This document shows positions 5,217 through 5,466 of a stretch of DNA of 5,466 bases, piece by piece. The stretch comes from Pistricoccus aurantiacus (GTDB lineage Bacteria > Pseudomonadota > Gammaproteobacteria > Pseudomonadales > Halomonadaceae): assembly GCF_042682565.1 (NCBI RefSeq), contig NZ_JBHUIC010000022.1. One strand, written 5' to 3'. The position numbers were made by a program, and so were the translations under genes. The number at the start of each line of letters is the position of its first letter. The first letter of the stretch is position 1. The notes beneath the pieces were generated by a model that was given only the letters and a program-made list of their open reading frames with translations, was not told the DNA's origin and ran no database searches.

Positions 5217-5466
5217 TGGATGACAGAAGAATAAATAAGCGTATCACGCCAGGGAAACATCCCGCATATGTTAGCCATGGGACTATTAGCGTTGATTGGG
5301 CGTAAGTCTTTTTGTTCGCTGGATCTGCAAAAACCCTTGATGCTATGAGGAAGGTGAAGGCTAGCCAAGCAGAAATCGACAACTGGTACTAAGAACTTGT
5401 CCGTAAATAGTGATTGGTGCACGCTGGGGTGACGTTTTCAGCAGTACGGGATTTTCCTCATGGGTG
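5217..5466. other. Gene-free right end upstream of the regulator
   Basis: I find no convincing gene in these 250 bases. They should carry the minus-strand promoter of the MocR-type gene. The best I can see is TTTATT (5235-5230) with TTTCCC (5258-5253) 17 bases upstream, both weak, with the inverted repeat GCGT-ATC-ACGC (5239-5249) between them. TTTTTG/CAAAAA (5309-5314 with 5328-5333) forms a loose inverted repeat. A short + frame ends at TAA 5390-5392 with AEIDNWY, but it is only 15 residues from its ATG (5345) and cannot be identified. The last 75 bases (from GAACTTGTCC) look different in character and might be the edge of a mobile element; I could not confirm it. Confidence 0.4.

Noticed and set aside
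1..5466. CRISPR array, tRNA or rRNA genes
   Set aside because: No regularly spaced repeats with unique spacers and no tRNA cloverleaf or rRNA-like stretch were seen on either strand.

Overview
The window looks like a chromosomal segment of a moderately GC-rich gammaproteobacterium. Codon use strongly favours G or C in third positions, and the gene set would fit a Halomonas-type (Halomonadaceae) organism. That assignment is inferred from general protein character, not from a marker gene. It holds the end of one gene, four complete protein-coding genes and two clear intrinsic terminators. It reads as ordinary accessory metabolism, with some unusual leader-region structure.

Layout: (1) Bases 1-84 are the 3' end of an unidentified + strand gene. 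A short imperfect tandem repeat runs across its stop codon, and a long 3' untranslated stretch follows, closed by a very strong hairpin terminator (about 205-250). (2) Bases 293-1426 encode a ThiO-type glycine oxidase (FAD amino-acid oxidase). (3) Bases 1427-1675 are a gene-free leader with a good -10 box, small hairpins and short, unconvincing ORFs. (4) Bases 1676-2056 encode a 126-residue SnoaL/NTF2-like protein. (5) Bases 2057-2172 form a compact leader with clustered GATC sites and a hairpin that can cover the ribosome binding site of the next gene. (6) Bases 2173-3606 encode a 477-residue FAD-dependent amine oxidoreductase of the PuuB/PauB (gamma-glutamylputrescine oxidase-like) type. (7) A hairpin at 3655-3689 with A and T tracts on its two sides serves as a shared terminator between convergent genes. 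(8) Bases 3690-5159, minus strand, encode a MocR/GabR-type regulator: a GntR winged helix fused to a PLP-dependent aminotransferase-like domain. (9) Bases 5160-5466 contain its leader, with a strong inverted repeat, and a gene-free end with at most a faint hint of a mobile-element edge.

How the genes may work together: two flavin oxidases acting on amino compounds, a small SnoaL-fold protein and a PLP-sensing regulator suggest local handling of an amine or amino acid. The SnoaL-like gene and the PuuB-like oxidoreductase are codirectional and share a nearly identical start-site context (GGAGTT(T)GATCATG), so they may form a unit. The convergent MocR-type regulator is the obvious candidate controller. 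The actual substrate cannot be read from the sequence.
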